Origin: an uncultured Caballeronia sp.
GTDB taxonomy: Bacteria; Pseudomonadota; Gammaproteobacteria; Burkholderiales; Burkholderiaceae
Assembly: GCA_940588625.1 (NCBI GenBank)
Contig: CALNPU010000005.1
Span: 1 to 48,089 of the forward strand
Reading direction: 5' to 3'
Length of the DNA: 48,089 nt
Shown: positions 40,150 to 48,089 of the stretch, piece by piece
Numbering within the stretch: position 1 is the stretch's first letter
Layout of the letters: each line of letters starts with the position of its first letter
The notes under the pieces: model-generated
Seen by the model: only the letters and a program-made list of their open reading frames with translations
Databases searched by the model: none
What the model was told of the DNA's origin: nothing
Position numbers and translations under genes: made by a program

Positions 40150-40989
40150 TTACTTTCCCGGCAATGCCAAGCGCTCGCAAATCGTCTTGCTCGCGGCCGC
40201 GCCGTTCAGCGTATAAAAATGCAGCCCCGGCACGCCTTCCTTCACCAGTCGCTCGCACAAACCAGTTAAGACATCCAGTCCGAACGCGCGAATAGCTTCT
40301 TTGTCGTCGCCATAGCTTTGCAGGCGGCGGGCAATCCACTTCGGCACCTCCGCACCGCACATCTCAGAGAAACGCATCAGCTGCGAGAAGTTCGTGATGG
40401 GCATGATGCCCGGCACGATTGGAACATCGACACCGAACTTGCGGGCGTCATCGACGAAACGGAAATAGGCGTCCGCGTTGAAGAAGTACTGCGTGATCGC
40501 CGAGTTCGCGCCGGCCTGCACCTTGCGCACGAAGTTTTCCAGATCGGACTTGGGCGAACGCGCCTGCGGGTGATATTCCGGATACGCCGCGACTTCAATG
40601 TTGAACCAGTCGCCATGCTCGGCCCGGATGAAGCCAACCAGTTCCGAGGCGTACCGCAACTCGCCGACTTCGCCCATGCCCGAAGGCAAGTCGCCACGCA
40701 ACGCAACAACGTGACGAATGCCATGCTCGCGATACGCGCCGAGAATGACCTGCAGACTCTCCTTCGACGACCCAATGCACGACAAATGCGGCGCCGCTTC
40801 GAGTCCCTGCTTCATCATCTCGACGACGGTATCGAGCGTGCCTTGCTGCGTGGAACCGCCCGCGCCGAACGTCACGGAGACGAACTTCGGATTGAGCATC
40901 TTGAGCTGCGCGCCGGTTGCGCGCAATTTCTCGATTCCTTCCTGCGTTTTCGGCGGGAAAAACTCGAATGAGAGTTGGATCAGTTTCAT
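40150..40989 (-). CDS. metF: Methylenetetrahydrofolate reductase
   Basis: Reduces 5,10-methylene-THF to 5-methyl-THF for methionine synthesis, a flavoprotein with a TIM barrel. Starting at 40989 (MKLIQLSFEFFPPKTQEG) gives 279 residues, the family length; a GTG 11 codons upstream is possible, as no strong ribosome site is visible for either. SVTFGAGGSTQQGTLD and VVALRGDLPSGMGEVGELRY are FAD/folate-binding motifs; FFNADAYFRFVDDARKFGV and VPGIMPITNFSQLMRFSEMC are typical. It is the last gene of the ahcY operon under the SAH riboswitch. Intact. Confidence 0.96.
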   Translation of the reverse strand: MKLIQLSFEFFPPKTQEGIEKLRATGAQLKMLNPKFVSVTFGAGGSTQQGTLDTVVEMMKQGLEAAPHLSCIGSSKESLQVILGAYREHGIRHVVALRGDLPSGMGEVGELRYASELVGFIRAEHGDWFNIEVAAYPEYHPQARSPKSDLENFVRKVQAGANSAITQYFFNADAYFRFVDDARKFGVDVPIVPGIMPITNFSQLMRFSEMCGAEVPKWIARRLQSYGDDKEAIRAFGLDVLTGLCERLVKEGVPGLHFYTLNGAAASKTICERLALPGK

Positions 40990-41026
40990 CGGAGGAGTGG
41001 AACGCGCGCGTAGAACACTCACGTTC

Positions 41027-41377
41027 TTAGAAGTTGCGCTGACCGAGGATCAGCGCCGACAGCAGCCAGGACACGATGCTGTACAGAATCGAGCCGAAGA
41101 AAGCCGACCAGAAACCCGATACCTCGAAGCCTTTCAGCAACGAAGCACACAGCCAGAAACACAGCGCATTCATGACGAGGATAAACAACCCGAGCGTGAG
41201 AATGGTCACCGGCAGCGTAAGCAGCACCAGCAACGGACGCAGGAACGTATTGATCAGCCCGAGCACGATCGCGACGATCAGCGCGGTGCCGAAACTGCGA
41301 ATGTGAATCGACGGCACGAGGTAAGTGATGGTCAGCAGCGCAAGCGCGTTGATCAGCCAGGTCAGCAGCACGGACAT
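41027..41377 (-). CDS. Phage-holin-IV-like (YvlD-type) four-helix membrane protein
   Basis: A 116-residue membrane protein of the phage_holin_4_2 family, common in bacterial chromosomes and not a sign of prophage. The start is MSVLLTWLINALALLTITYL. Four hydrophobic helices are visible, with GLINTFLRPLLVLLTLPVTI (the family's N-x-x-x-RP motif) and LILGQRNF at the end. Its cellular role is unknown. It is regularly found between ahcY and metF in Burkholderiaceae (recalled), and its stop is 37 bases from the metF start. Intact. Confidence 0.85.
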   Translation of the reverse strand: MSVLLTWLINALALLTITYLVPSIHIRSFGTALIVAIVLGLINTFLRPLLVLLTLPVTILTLGLFILVMNALCFWLCASLLKGFEVSGFWSAFFGSILYSIVSWLLSALILGQRNF

Positions 41378-41407
41378 CGATGGTCTCCTGGTACTTGGGG
41401 AAAGGTC

Positions 41408-41439
41408 GCGTGCGTGGGTTTGATCAAACCCACGCACGC
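41408..41439. repeat. 32-base perfect palindrome between ahcY and the holin-like gene
   Basis: The 16-base half gcgtgcgtgggtttga is followed directly by its exact complement, centred on TGATCA, with no spacer. It lies between two genes of one operon and has no T-run on either side, so it is not an ordinary terminator. It could be a processing or stability hairpin. Confidence 0.9.
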
Positions 41440-41457
41440 CTTGAGACTAAACCGCGA

Positions 41458-42876
41458 TCAATAACGGTAGTGGTTCGGCTTGAACGGACCCATCTTGTCC
41501 ATGCTGATATAGCTGGCCTGATAGTCGGACAACACGGTCAGTTCAGCACCAATACGCCCCAGATGCAGACGCGCGACCTTTTCATCAAGGTGCTTGGGCA
41601 ACACGTAGACCTTGTTCTCGTACTTGTCGCCGTGCACGAACAATTCGATCTGCGCGATCGTCTGGTTGGTGAACGAAGCCGACATCACGAACGACGGGTG
41701 GCCCGTCGCGCAACCCAGGTTCACCAGGCGGCCTTCAGCCAGCAGGATGATGCGCTTGCCGTCGGGGAAAATGATGCGGTCGACTTGCGGCTTGATGTTT
41801 TCCCACGTGTACTGGCGCGTGGAGGCAACGTCGATTTCCGAGTCGAAGTGACCGATATTGCAGACGATAGCGTTGTTGCGCATCGCCTTCATATGGTCGT
41901 GGCCGATCACGTGGAAATTGCCCGTCGCGGTCACGAAAATGTCGGCCTTGTCGGCGGCATATTCCATGGTGACCACGCGGTAACCTTCCATTGCTGCCTG
42001 CAGTGCGCAGATCGGGTCGATTTCCGTGACCCATACCGTCGCGCCCAGACCGCGCAGAGATTGCGCGCAGCCCTTGCCCACGTCGCCGTAACCTGCGACG
42101 ACCGCGATCTTGCCGGCGATCATTACGTCGGTGGCGCGCTTGATGCCGTCCACCAGCGATTCACGGCAGCCGTACAGGTTGTCGAACTTCGACTTCGTTA
42201 CCGAGTCGTTCACGTTGATGGCCGGGAACGGCAGGCGCCCTTTCTTTTCCATCTGATACAGACGATGCACGCCCGTCGTGGTCTCTTCCGTCACGCCCTG
42301 GATGTGCACCAGGCGCTTGGAGTACCACGCTGGGTCGATGTCGAGGTGAACCGCGATCGACTTGTACAGCGCGACTTCTTCTTTTTCCGGCTTTGCAATG
42401 ACCGAGCGGTCCTTTTCAGCCTTCGAGCCGAGGATCAGCAGCAACGTGGCGTCGCCGCCGTCGTCGAGGATCATGTTGGCGAATTCGCCGTTCGGCCATT
42501 CGAAGATGCGGTGGGAGAATTCCCAGTATTCGTCGAGCGATTCGCCCTTGAATGCGAACACCGGCACACCGCCCTGGACAATAGCCGAGGCAGCGTGATC
42601 CTGCGTCGAGAAGATGTTGCAAGATGTCCAGCGGACGTCCGCGCCGAGTGCGGTCAGCGTTTCAATCAGCACGCCGGTTTGGATAGTCATGTGCAGCGAA
42701 CCGGCAATACGCGCGCCCTTCAGCGGCTGCGATACCTTGTATTCCTCACGCGTTTGCATGAGGCCGGGCATTTCCGTTTCAGCGATGTTCAGTTCCTTGC
42801 GGCCCCAGGCAGCAAGAGACATATCTGCGACAACGAAATCTTTGTTGGTGTTTGAATCGAGAACTGCGGCGTTCAT
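41458..42876 (-). CDS. ahcY: Adenosylhomocysteinase (SAH hydrolase)
   Basis: Splits S-adenosylhomocysteine to adenosine and homocysteine, relieving product inhibition of methyltransferases; cytosolic, NAD-dependent. The start is the ATG at 42876 ([20 protein letters not shown]), with AAAGGAGGG well spaced before it; a GTG one codon earlier is closer than usual. It has 472 residues. [54 protein letters not shown] (catalytic Lys and Asp region) and the NAD loop [20 protein letters not shown] are all present, and the C-terminus [13 protein letters not shown] is the conserved tail. The leader contains a SAH riboswitch. Intact. Confidence 0.98.
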   Translation of the reverse strand: MNAAVLDSNTNKDFVVADMSLAAWGRKELNIAETEMPGLMQTREEYKVSQPLKGARIAGSLHMTIQTGVLIETLTALGADVRWTSCNIFSTQDHAASAIVQGGVPVFAFKGESLDEYWEFSHRIFEWPNGEFANMILDDGGDATLLLILGSKAEKDRSVIAKPEKEEVALYKSIAVHLDIDPAWYSKRLVHIQGVTEETTTGVHRLYQMEKKGRLPFPAINVNDSVTKSKFDNLYGCRESLVDGIKRATDVMIAGKIAVVAGYGDVGKGCAQSLRGLGATVWVTEIDPICALQAAMEGYRVVTMEYAADKADIFVTATGNFHVIGHDHMKAMRNNAIVCNIGHFDSEIDVASTRQYTWENIKPQVDRIIFPDGKRIILLAEGRLVNLGCATGHPSFVMSASFTNQTIAQIELFVHGDKYENKVYVLPKHLDEKVARLHLGRIGAELTVLSDYQASYISMDKMGPFKPNHYRY

Positions 42877-42910
42877 CACGCCCTCCTTTCTAATGGAAAT
42901 ATAGAAATTT

Positions 42911-43042
42911 GACGTGAGCGCCGTTCGATGCGGTGGTTCAACAAGCGCTTACTGGTCTGAAAGCGCTGGTTACTCCGTCCGATTGAATGCTTCGAGCCTG
43001 GCAGCCATCAGGTTGAAAGCCGTCGCAACGCTCCTCGAAGCG
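42911..43042 (-). ncRNA. S-adenosylhomocysteine (SAH) riboswitch
   Basis: In the ahcY leader on the minus strand the conserved SAH-riboswitch blocks occur in order: CGAGGAGCGTTGCGAC near 43037-43022, then AGGCTCG near 42999-42993 and the closing AACGGCGCTCACG at 42925-42913. The first and last blocks pair (GAGCG with CGCTC) and the middle block can form the known pseudoknot. A variable hairpin of about 60 bases lies between the last two blocks. The class is known to raise expression of ahcY and neighbouring methyl-cycle genes when SAH accumulates. Its placement 37 bases before ahcY, in an operon with metF, agrees. Confidence 0.9.
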
Positions 43043-43049
43043 GAGTTGG

Positions 43050-43062
43050 GATTGTAGCAAAT
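43050..43062 (-). promoter_or_regulatory. Extended -10 promoter of the ahcY operon
   Basis: On the minus strand TGCTACAAT gives an extended -10 (TG-n-TACAAT) at about 43061-43053. It would start transcription just before the riboswitch at about 43045. No good -35 is seen at the usual spacing, which fits an extended -10 promoter. Confidence 0.65.
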
Positions 43063-43149
43063 TGGGGATGGAGGGAGCGCTTTTGAGTGCGGGCTTTGTT
43101 TTGCCCCCGCCCGGGGCAAAATCCCCAGGCGCAGACGAAATTCCGCACG

Positions 43150-43875
43150 CCTTAGAATGGCAAAAATGGCCAATGCCGGCGCCAGTAACACCATGACCAC
43201 GCCGGCGATCATCATCGTCAGGTTGGCGACTACGCCCTTTTCGCTGCCGAGTTCGCGCGCTTTCGCCGTGCCTACGCCATGCGCCGCGGCGCCAAACAGC
43301 GCACTGCGGGCCAGGCGCGATCTCAAGGGTACGAACGCCAACACGATCTTACCAAACAGCATGCCGACCACGCCCGTCGCGATCACGAACAACGCGGTGA
43401 GATCCTTTGGCGCATGAAGCTTCTCGGAGACGGCGAGCGCAAATGGTGTCGATACTGATCGAGTGGCGAGGCTCCGCTGCAATTCCGGCGACAAATGCAG
43501 CAATTTCGCCAGCATCAGCGAACCGCCGACAGCCACGAGAATCCCTGCTGTCACGCCCACCGATAACGACAATCAACGCTTCCTCAGTAATTGCCGGTAT
43601 TCAAAAATCGGTACGGCGAACGCAACGGTAGCGGGCCCGAGCAGCCACATGAGCCAGCGGGTATCGGCGAAATAAACGGGATACGGAATGCGCGCGCACA
43701 GCACCATCACGACCAGCGCGACCGGAACTGTCAGCATCGGCGTGAGCCCCGGGAGTGGGAAACGCGCTTAAAGGCACTTCGACACGAAATACAACACCAC
43801 CGTCAGCACGAAACAACCCGCCGCGATCGGATGCGCGGCGGCATCGGCGAATAGGAAGTCGTAGAGATGGGTTAT
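43150..43875 (-). pseudogene. lrgB: LrgB/CidB-family membrane protein, broken
   Basis: A membrane protein of about 235 residues paired with LrgA, thought to modulate murein hydrolase activity or export small molecules. The frame expected to start it has ATA at 43873-43875 where an ATG would be, reading THLYDFLFADAAAHPIAAGC. A frameshift lies near 43767, after FVLTVVLYFVSKCL, and another near 43600 before EYRQLLRK and LSVGVTAGILVAVGGSLMLA. LATRSVSTPFALAVSEKLHA, the family signature, and FGAAAHGVGTAKARELGSEK follow. The open frame runs past the expected end, through the ahcY promoter and riboswitch, to 42970. Confidence 0.87.
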
Positions 43876-43886
43876 AGCGGCAAACG

Positions 43887-44371
43887 TCAGGCGCGGGCGG
43901 CGTGGCACGTGCTCCGCGCACCCGTTATGCGGCGCAGTTTCAGCCGACGTTCGAGCTTCGAAGCCTGTTCCACGGCAAACGCCACGGCGACCATCACCAT
44001 CAGCGTGCCGAACACCACGACCAGTGCCAGCCGCCAGCCGTCTTCCCGGAACAAACCACCGTATTGGACGGCCGAAACCGCGGCGGAGATAAAGAGTCGG
44101 AGAGCAGCCAGTCCGCGCCCGCCTTGACCTAGCGCGGCGCAACGCCACCGCAGAACAGCAGCGCGAGCAAAATCAGCAATCCGACTACACCGCCCGGCAC
44201 AGGCAGGTGGAAAGCGCGCACCACGAAATCAGCGAGCAACCAGATCGCAGCGAGTCCGGCGCTCTGCAGCGCAATGCGCACAAACCGCGCGAACGTGCCA
44301 CTTGACGTAGCGGCGGCGCAAGCCTCGGCCGGAAGTGCCGATGAGCGCAAAACTTTGGCGGGAAGGGACAT
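43887..44371 (-). pseudogene. lrgA: LrgA/CidA-family holin-like protein, broken
   Basis: A small membrane protein (CidA/LrgA family). The start MSLPAKVLRSSALPAEACAA leads to RIALQSAGLAAIWLLADFVV and the family segment LPVPGGVVGLLILLALLFCG. A TAG at 44129-44131 stops the frame after GGVAPR; other frames continue ADWLLSDSLFISAAVSAVQY, GWRLALVVVFGTLMVMVAVA and VEQASKLERRLKLRRITGAR to a TGA at 43887-43889. It lies directly upstream of lrgB on the same strand, as is usual. Confidence 0.85.
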
Positions 44372-44469
44372 GGCACACCTTTCTGCAAATTGATAAGGGT
44401 TAACCTGCAGACGAATATAGCGTGCGCTGCAACATAATAAAAATGACTTAAACTTATCAAATACATTCC

Positions 44470-45181
44470 CATCTGGAGTTCAAGGGTATTGTCGATATCG
44501 ACATTGTGCTGATCCACGATATTGGCCGCGTCACGCACGGCGACAACAACGCGCGCTACTAGCGGCAATTGACGGACGAAGGCGGTTTCCGCGCGCTGGA
44601 TGAACTGCGCCCATCGCGTGGCGTAAAGGCCGTTGGACTCGGTGTGAACGAAGGCGCCGCAATCCTGAAAGTGATGGCGGAATTCAACATCGATTGCGCG
44701 TTGCTGGCGGGACGTTATACATGTGGAGCAAGCGGTACTCGACGACTTGCTGCCTGAATACGAGAAGCGCGGCGTCAGTATCATTCTGGGCGGTGCGTTC
44801 AATTCTGGCATTCTCGCGCGAGGACTGACGTCCGATGCAACGCGGAATGCGGACAATCTCAAGTTCAACTACGGCGATGCGCCGCCGTTGATTATCGAAC
44901 GAGTCGATTCACTGGAACGGATGCCGTGCGCATGGCGTCGCCTTGTCGAGCGCGGCTCTGCCGTTTCCTATGCGCATAAAGTTGTGGCCACGGTCCTGAT
45001 GGGCGCACGAAATCCAGAGGAAGTGCGCTTGAACGCGGCTTCGTTCGCCGATCCGTTGCCTGATGCTTTGTGGGACGAGTTGCGAGCGGCTGGTTTGTTG
45101 CATCGTGCCGCGCCTGTGCCACGCTTGGATCAAGCGGGCGTCGGTCGATCACGCCGACGCAGGCAAACCCATGAGCGCTGA
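44470..45181 (+). pseudogene. Aldo/keto reductase (D-threo-aldose/L-fucose dehydrogenase-like), truncated
   Basis: C-terminal two thirds of an aldo/keto reductase of the D-threo-aldose 1-dehydrogenase (L-fucose dehydrogenase) group. The first 110 or so residues, with the catalytic Asp, Tyr and Lys, are missing. The visible part is FKGIVDIDIVLIHDIGRVTH, a stop at 44557-44559, then DEGGFRALDELRPS, KAVGLGVNEGAAILKVMAEF, LPEYEKRGVSIILGGAFNSG and NADNLKFNYGDAPPLIIERV, with shifts near 44720 and 44920, then VVATVLMGARNPEEVRLNAA. Neighbouring lactonase and FAH-family remnants make an L-fucose-type oxidative pathway likely. Confidence 0.85.
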
Positions 45182-45995
45182 ATGTATTGAGGCGCATCAG
45201 TACTACTTCTGGGATCCGTCGCGTGATGACTATGGCTGGTTGACGCCCGAGCTTCACACCTTGTACCGGGTTTTCGGTCCCAATGACCTGAAGCCGCTTC
45301 GCGAAGCCGCGCACGTTGCGCGGACGGTGGTGGTGCAAGCTGCGCCTACGGTCGGATCTGCTCGATCTCGCCCGCGACGACGCTTCTGTCGCCGGCATTG
45401 TTGGCTGTGTTCCGCTTGACGCGCCGGATAGCGTAGAGCTGATCGACGAACTGGCGCGCGAACCCAAGCTCAAGGGCGTGCGTCCGATGCTGCAGGACCT
45501 GCCGGATGACCGCTGGATTGAAAGTCCAGCTCTCGCTCCGGCAATTCGCGCACTGATCAAAAGCGATCTCGCCTTCGATGCATTGATATTTTCGCGCCAT
45601 GTCCCTTCGTTGAAGGTGTTCGCGGCGCGCTTTCCTAAGCTCCGAATTGTTGTCGATCATGGTGCGAAGCTGCAAATCAAGGATGGTCATGCGGCCTGGC
45701 AAAGCTGGGCGGACGGCATAGCGGAATTGGCCGCGCTGCCACAAGGGCTGGTTTGCAAATCAGAAGTCGCGCCCGGGTGGTCTGTTGCCACGCTCAGGCC
45801 CAAAACGATCATCTCCTTGATCGTTTTGGGCCTGAGCGGCTGATGTGGGGCAGCGACTGGCCGGTGCTGAACCTGAACGGTGACTATTCACATTGCACAT
45901 TGGTTTGACGCGGCACGACAATTGACGGCGCACCTTGACGCGTCTGCCCAGCAGTGGTCTTCGGTGGTACCGCGCGCGAGTTTTATCGGCTGTAA
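45171..45995 (+). pseudogene. Amidohydrolase-family lactonase (L-fuconolactonase-like), broken
   Basis: A metal-dependent hydrolase of the COG3618 group of about 275 residues. The start MSAECIEAHQYYFWDPSRDD carries the remains of the metal motif (usually D-x-H; here EAHQ). A shift near 45350 precedes LARDDASVAGIVGCVPLDAP and KGVRPMLQDLPDDRWI. A further deletion near 45760 removes the KLSGL segment after LVCK. A perfect inverted repeat at 45791-45838 replaces the sequence before DRFGPERLMWGSDWPV and shifts the frame. The end, lacking part of the C-terminal domain, has a stop at 45993-45995. Confidence 0.86.
45791..45838. repeat. Perfect inverted repeat: 21-base arms, 6-base loop
   Basis: Left arm 45791-45811, loop 45812-45817 (tctcct), right arm 45818-45838; all 21 positions pair. 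It lies inside the lactonase pseudogene. The right arm encodes the conserved DRFGPER segment, whereas the left arm is where a conserved tyrosine-alanine pair is expected. Confidence 0.95.
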
Positions 45996-46334
45996 GAGTT
46001 GGGCAAAACGCATGAAGAATGAGCGCGGTATACCCGGAATTCCTCAACTGCAATTGCAACGAAAGCAGAGGATGGTAAAAAGATTGGCGACAAAGCCGCG
46101 CGACATTCCGTGACCCTGTACCCGGGAACCGTCATGCAGGTGAGGCGGGACCCGAAGGAATCGCGATGCTATGGTTGTAACCCGCATCCGTTGAATCGTC
46201 GCTCACGACCGGCCGATTCATTTAACCGCAAGTGATCGAAAGCAAGCTCGAGCGACTTCACCCGATCAAAACAGCCGCTTAAGCCGAACATCTCGAAACC
46301 GAATCAAAACTTGAAAACTGAAGGATCACTCACG
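45996..46334. other. Gap between the lactonase and the FAH-family gene
   Basis: About 340 bases without a recognisable gene. A fucose-pathway dehydratase, dehydrogenase or transporter gene is often found in such clusters, and one may have been deleted here, but no remnant can be named. An AAGGATCACTCACG leader precedes the next start. Confidence 0.45.
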
Positions 46335-47160
46335 ATGAAACTGCTGCGCTATGGCCAAAGGGTCAGGAAAAACCGGGTTTGCTGGATCAGAACGGCAAGA
46401 TTCGCGATCTGTCGAAGGTAGTCGACGACATTACCGGCGCGGCGTTGTCCGACGCCACACTGGCCAAGTTGCGCGCGCTCGATCCGGCCTCGCTGCCCGA
46501 AGTGCCGGGCGAACCGCGCATTGGCCCGTGCGTGGGAAGCGTGGGCAAGTTTGTCTGCATCGGACTGAATTACGCCGATCACGCAGCCGAATCGAACCTG
46601 CCCGTGCCGACCGAGCCGGTTGCTTTTCGGTAAGTGGACGAGCGCTATTTGCGGCCCGAACGACGAAGTCGACATTCCGCGCAACTCGAAGAAAACGGAC
46701 TGGGAAGTCGAACTCGGCGTAGTGATCGGCCGCGAAGCGGACGCGCTGGATTATGTCGTCGGATATTGCGTGATCAACGATGTCTCCGAACGTGAATGGC
46801 AGCTTGAGCACGGTACGTAATGGGACAAGGGCAAGGGTTTCGATACCTTCGGCCTGATCGGCCCGTGGCTAGTCACGAAAGACGAAATCGCCGATCCGCA
46901 GCAATTCGATATGTGGCTTGAAGTGGACGGACATCGTTACCAGAGTGGCAGCACGAAGACGATGGTGTTTGGCGTGGCGCGCTGGTGTCGTATTTGTCGA
47001 AGGTGATGAGTCTGCAACCCGGCGACGTTATTTTCACCGGCACGCCGCCCGGCGTGGGCATGGGCGTCACCGGCGCCGGTCTACCTGGAAGGCCGGACAG
47101 ACAATGCGGCTCGGGATTCAGGGCCTTGGCGAGCAGCAGCGTACTGTCGACGCGAAGTAA
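46335..47160 (+). pseudogene. Fumarylacetoacetate-hydrolase family protein (2,4-diketo-3-deoxy-L-fuconate hydrolase-like), broken
   Basis: An FAH-fold hydrolase of about 280 residues. MKLLRYG is followed by frameshifts, then LLDQNGKIRDLSKVVDDITG, GKFVCIGLNYADHAAESNLP, a shift near 46625, and GKWTSAICGPNDEVDIPRNS, TDWEVELGVVIGREAD (metal-binding E-x-E) and YCVINDVSEREWQLEHGT. A TAA (46818-46820) stands where Gln is expected before WDKGKGFDTFGLIGPWLVTK. The end has GDVIFTGTPPGVGMGVTGA and a stop at 47158-47160. It completes the set of L-fucose oxidation enzymes next to the AKR and lactonase; the exact substrate is inferred. Confidence 0.87.
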
Positions 47161-47222
47161 GCCGTTTATTGCGACGCAACTAGCCAAGCCGGCAAGCAGA
47201 TTGACGCCGGGCCGGCGCGCTT

Positions 47223-47265
47223 AAAAAATAAGGTCGTTCCAACGTTGGTTGGAACGACCTTTTTT
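47223..47265. terminator. Rho-independent terminator, likely bidirectional
   Basis: A stem (aaggtcgttccaa pairing with ttggaacgacctt, loop around cgttgg) flanked by A-run and T-run. It lies between the converging FAH-family pseudogene and the thioesterase gene. Confidence 0.92.
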
Positions 47266-47359
47266 ACAGCAGGTTCACGGCGATGGCTCGGCGGTCAGGG
47301 CCGCGATGTTGCCACCGAATTAACCTTTAAACACATAAAGCCAACGCCCCAACCCCCAT

Positions 47360-47803
47360 TCACTCGTTAAACACCGGCTCAAGCTCCGCAGCCATTTCGC
47401 TGATCCGATGAATGGTTCCCTGTGCGACCGCCACTAGCCGTTCGGCGCCGCCATCGGTGACGTACACGTCGCATTGGCAAGTCGCCTGCGTCATCCCGGC
47501 GTACACCACGCGCGCACGCGCCATCAACGTGCCGGAAACCGCGGGCCGCAAATAATTGATCTTGTATTCGCCCGTGACCACTTTTGGTCCCAGGCGCAAT
47601 GCGCCGGCGAAGGTCAACGCGTTATCGACGAGATAACTCACTACGCCGCCGTGCACAAAACCGTGTTGTTGCCTGAGTTCGTCGCGGATGGTCAGACACA
47701 ACGTGAGACTCGAGGAGTCGACCTGCATGAGCTTCGTACCCAGCAAGGCGCTAAACGGCTGCGCATTCAATGCGCCCCGTGCGATATCGACAATTTCGGC
47801 CAT
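47360..47803 (-). CDS. PaaI-family hotdog thioesterase
   Basis: A 147-residue single hotdog-fold acyl-CoA thioesterase. The start is MAEIVDIARGALNAQPFSAL. The family motif QQHGFVHGGVVSYLVDNALT (HGG and catalytic Asp on the central helix) is near residues 45-64, then VVTGEYKINYLRPAVSGTLM and AVAQGTIHRIS. Members hydrolyse phenylacetyl-CoA or other short or aromatic acyl-CoAs; the substrate here is unknown. It ends with a good terminator between it and its converging neighbour. Intact. Confidence 0.92.
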   Translation of the reverse strand: MAEIVDIARGALNAQPFSALLGTKLMQVDSSSLTLCLTIRDELRQQHGFVHGGVVSYLVDNALTFAGALRLGPKVVTGEYKINYLRPAVSGTLMARARVVYAGMTQATCQCDVYVTDGGAERLVAVAQGTIHRISEMAAELEPVFNE

Positions 47804-47841
47804 TCGGACACTCCTACACTTGGTTCCGCGGTCCAGTCAGC

Positions 47842-48089
47842 GTGAGTCCCACAATCCGCATCGGGGCAGGAGCCTTCGTCGCGGTCCTGCACAAGACTGT
47901 AGGTAGCGCATGGTTACTCCGCAAGGACGATCTTAAAATCGTGGACAAATTACTGAGCTTGCACGAACTTTCTCAACGATTTGAAACGAAAGCGCGCAAA
48001 GCGTTCGGCATCTGTCGATGGCGGTCGGGAGCCGCGCAAATCCGGCGACGTGCGGTTCGACGTGATGCCATGAACGCGGCATCGGCCAG
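47842..48089 (+). other. Open frame running off the window end, unrecognised
   Basis: From a GTG at 47842 an open frame continues to the end of the window (82 codons, no stop). It contains IRIGAGAFVAVLHKTVGSAW and LLRKDDLKIVDKLLSLHELS. I do not recognise it; there is no clear ribosome site, and it may be a decayed gene or chance. Confidence 0.2.

Noticed and set aside
41027..41377. Prophage because of a holin-like gene
   Set aside because: This membrane-protein family is common in chromosomes, and the gene sits in a methyl-cycle operon with no other phage genes.
422..47160. Stop-codon reassignment or programmed frameshifting to explain interrupted genes
   Set aside because: Lesions include all kinds of indels, deletions of essential motifs and both TAG and TAA, with no common slippery signal; the intact genes use normal stops.
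1..48089. CRISPR arrays, tRNA or rRNA genes
   Set aside because: No regularly spaced repeats and no cloverleaf or rRNA-like sequence were noticed on either strand on reading; a dedicated scan could not be run.

Overview
The window reads as a chromosomal segment of a member of the Burkholderiaceae sensu lato (Paraburkholderia/Caballeronia-like). Gene order in the conserved block (SDR-folB-ttcA-glmU-glmS; cca-GST; slt divergent from 5-FCL; an S-adenosylhomocysteine riboswitch in front of ahcY-holin-like-metF; pxp genes next to DUF969-DUF979) and the high-GC codon use support this. The genus is an inference from recall, not from a search.

The striking feature is the amount of gene decay. About 25 recognisable genes carry frameshifts, nonsense codons, internal deletions or truncations, while about 17 (mostly housekeeping) are intact. 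This is the pattern of a lineage in early to middle genome reduction, such as a host-restricted symbiont. Leaf-nodule Burkholderia symbionts would be one analogy, but the sequence does not prove the lifestyle.

Layout. 1-400: 3' remnant of an IS5-type transposase. 422-1206: broken argP/lysG-like LysR regulator. 1320-7810: a dead sugar-acid/dihydroxyacetone catabolic island (fused DHA kinase, SDR, LtnD/GarR-like dehydrogenase, MFS permease, DenD-like dehydrogenase, Crp/Fnr regulator). 7811-8280: non-coding DNA with DnaA-box-like motifs. 8276-12294: a dead regulon (glutamate/aspartate-type binding protein, CMD-family protein, class III aminotransferase, RpiR regulator) that still carries three copies of one palindromic operator. 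12355-14373: decayed Fic genes. 14723-16417: decayed PQQ-like beta-propeller lipoprotein.

17302-29926 is the healthy core: glmS, glmU, ttcA, folB, SDR, midA-like, cca, NDUFA9-like, slt and 5-FCL. Inside it only a DUF2905 gene and a GST are broken. 29954-33811: 5-oxoproline region with a decayed MarR-like regulator, a pxpB-pxpA chimera made by deletion, intact DUF969 and broken DUF979. 33827-37731: intact TraB/GumN-like protein, a dppB-dppF in-frame fusion and a dead dppA. 38198-39867: restriction-modification remnant with a full-length nuclease-like ORF and a methyltransferase that kept only its target-recognition end. 40062-43062: intact methyl-cycle operon under a SAH riboswitch. 43150-47160: decayed lrgAB and a decayed L-fucose-type pathway (aldo/keto reductase, lactonase, FAH-family hydrolase). 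47360-47803: intact PaaI-like thioesterase.

What still works together: UDP-GlcNAc synthesis (GlmS, GlmU), folate and one-carbon metabolism (FolB, the SDR, 5-FCL, MetF, AhcY), tRNA processing (TtcA, Cca), respiratory-complex maturation (MidA-like, NDUFA9-like) and wall turnover (Slt). What has been lost is peripheral carbon, amino-acid and peptide use and its regulators.
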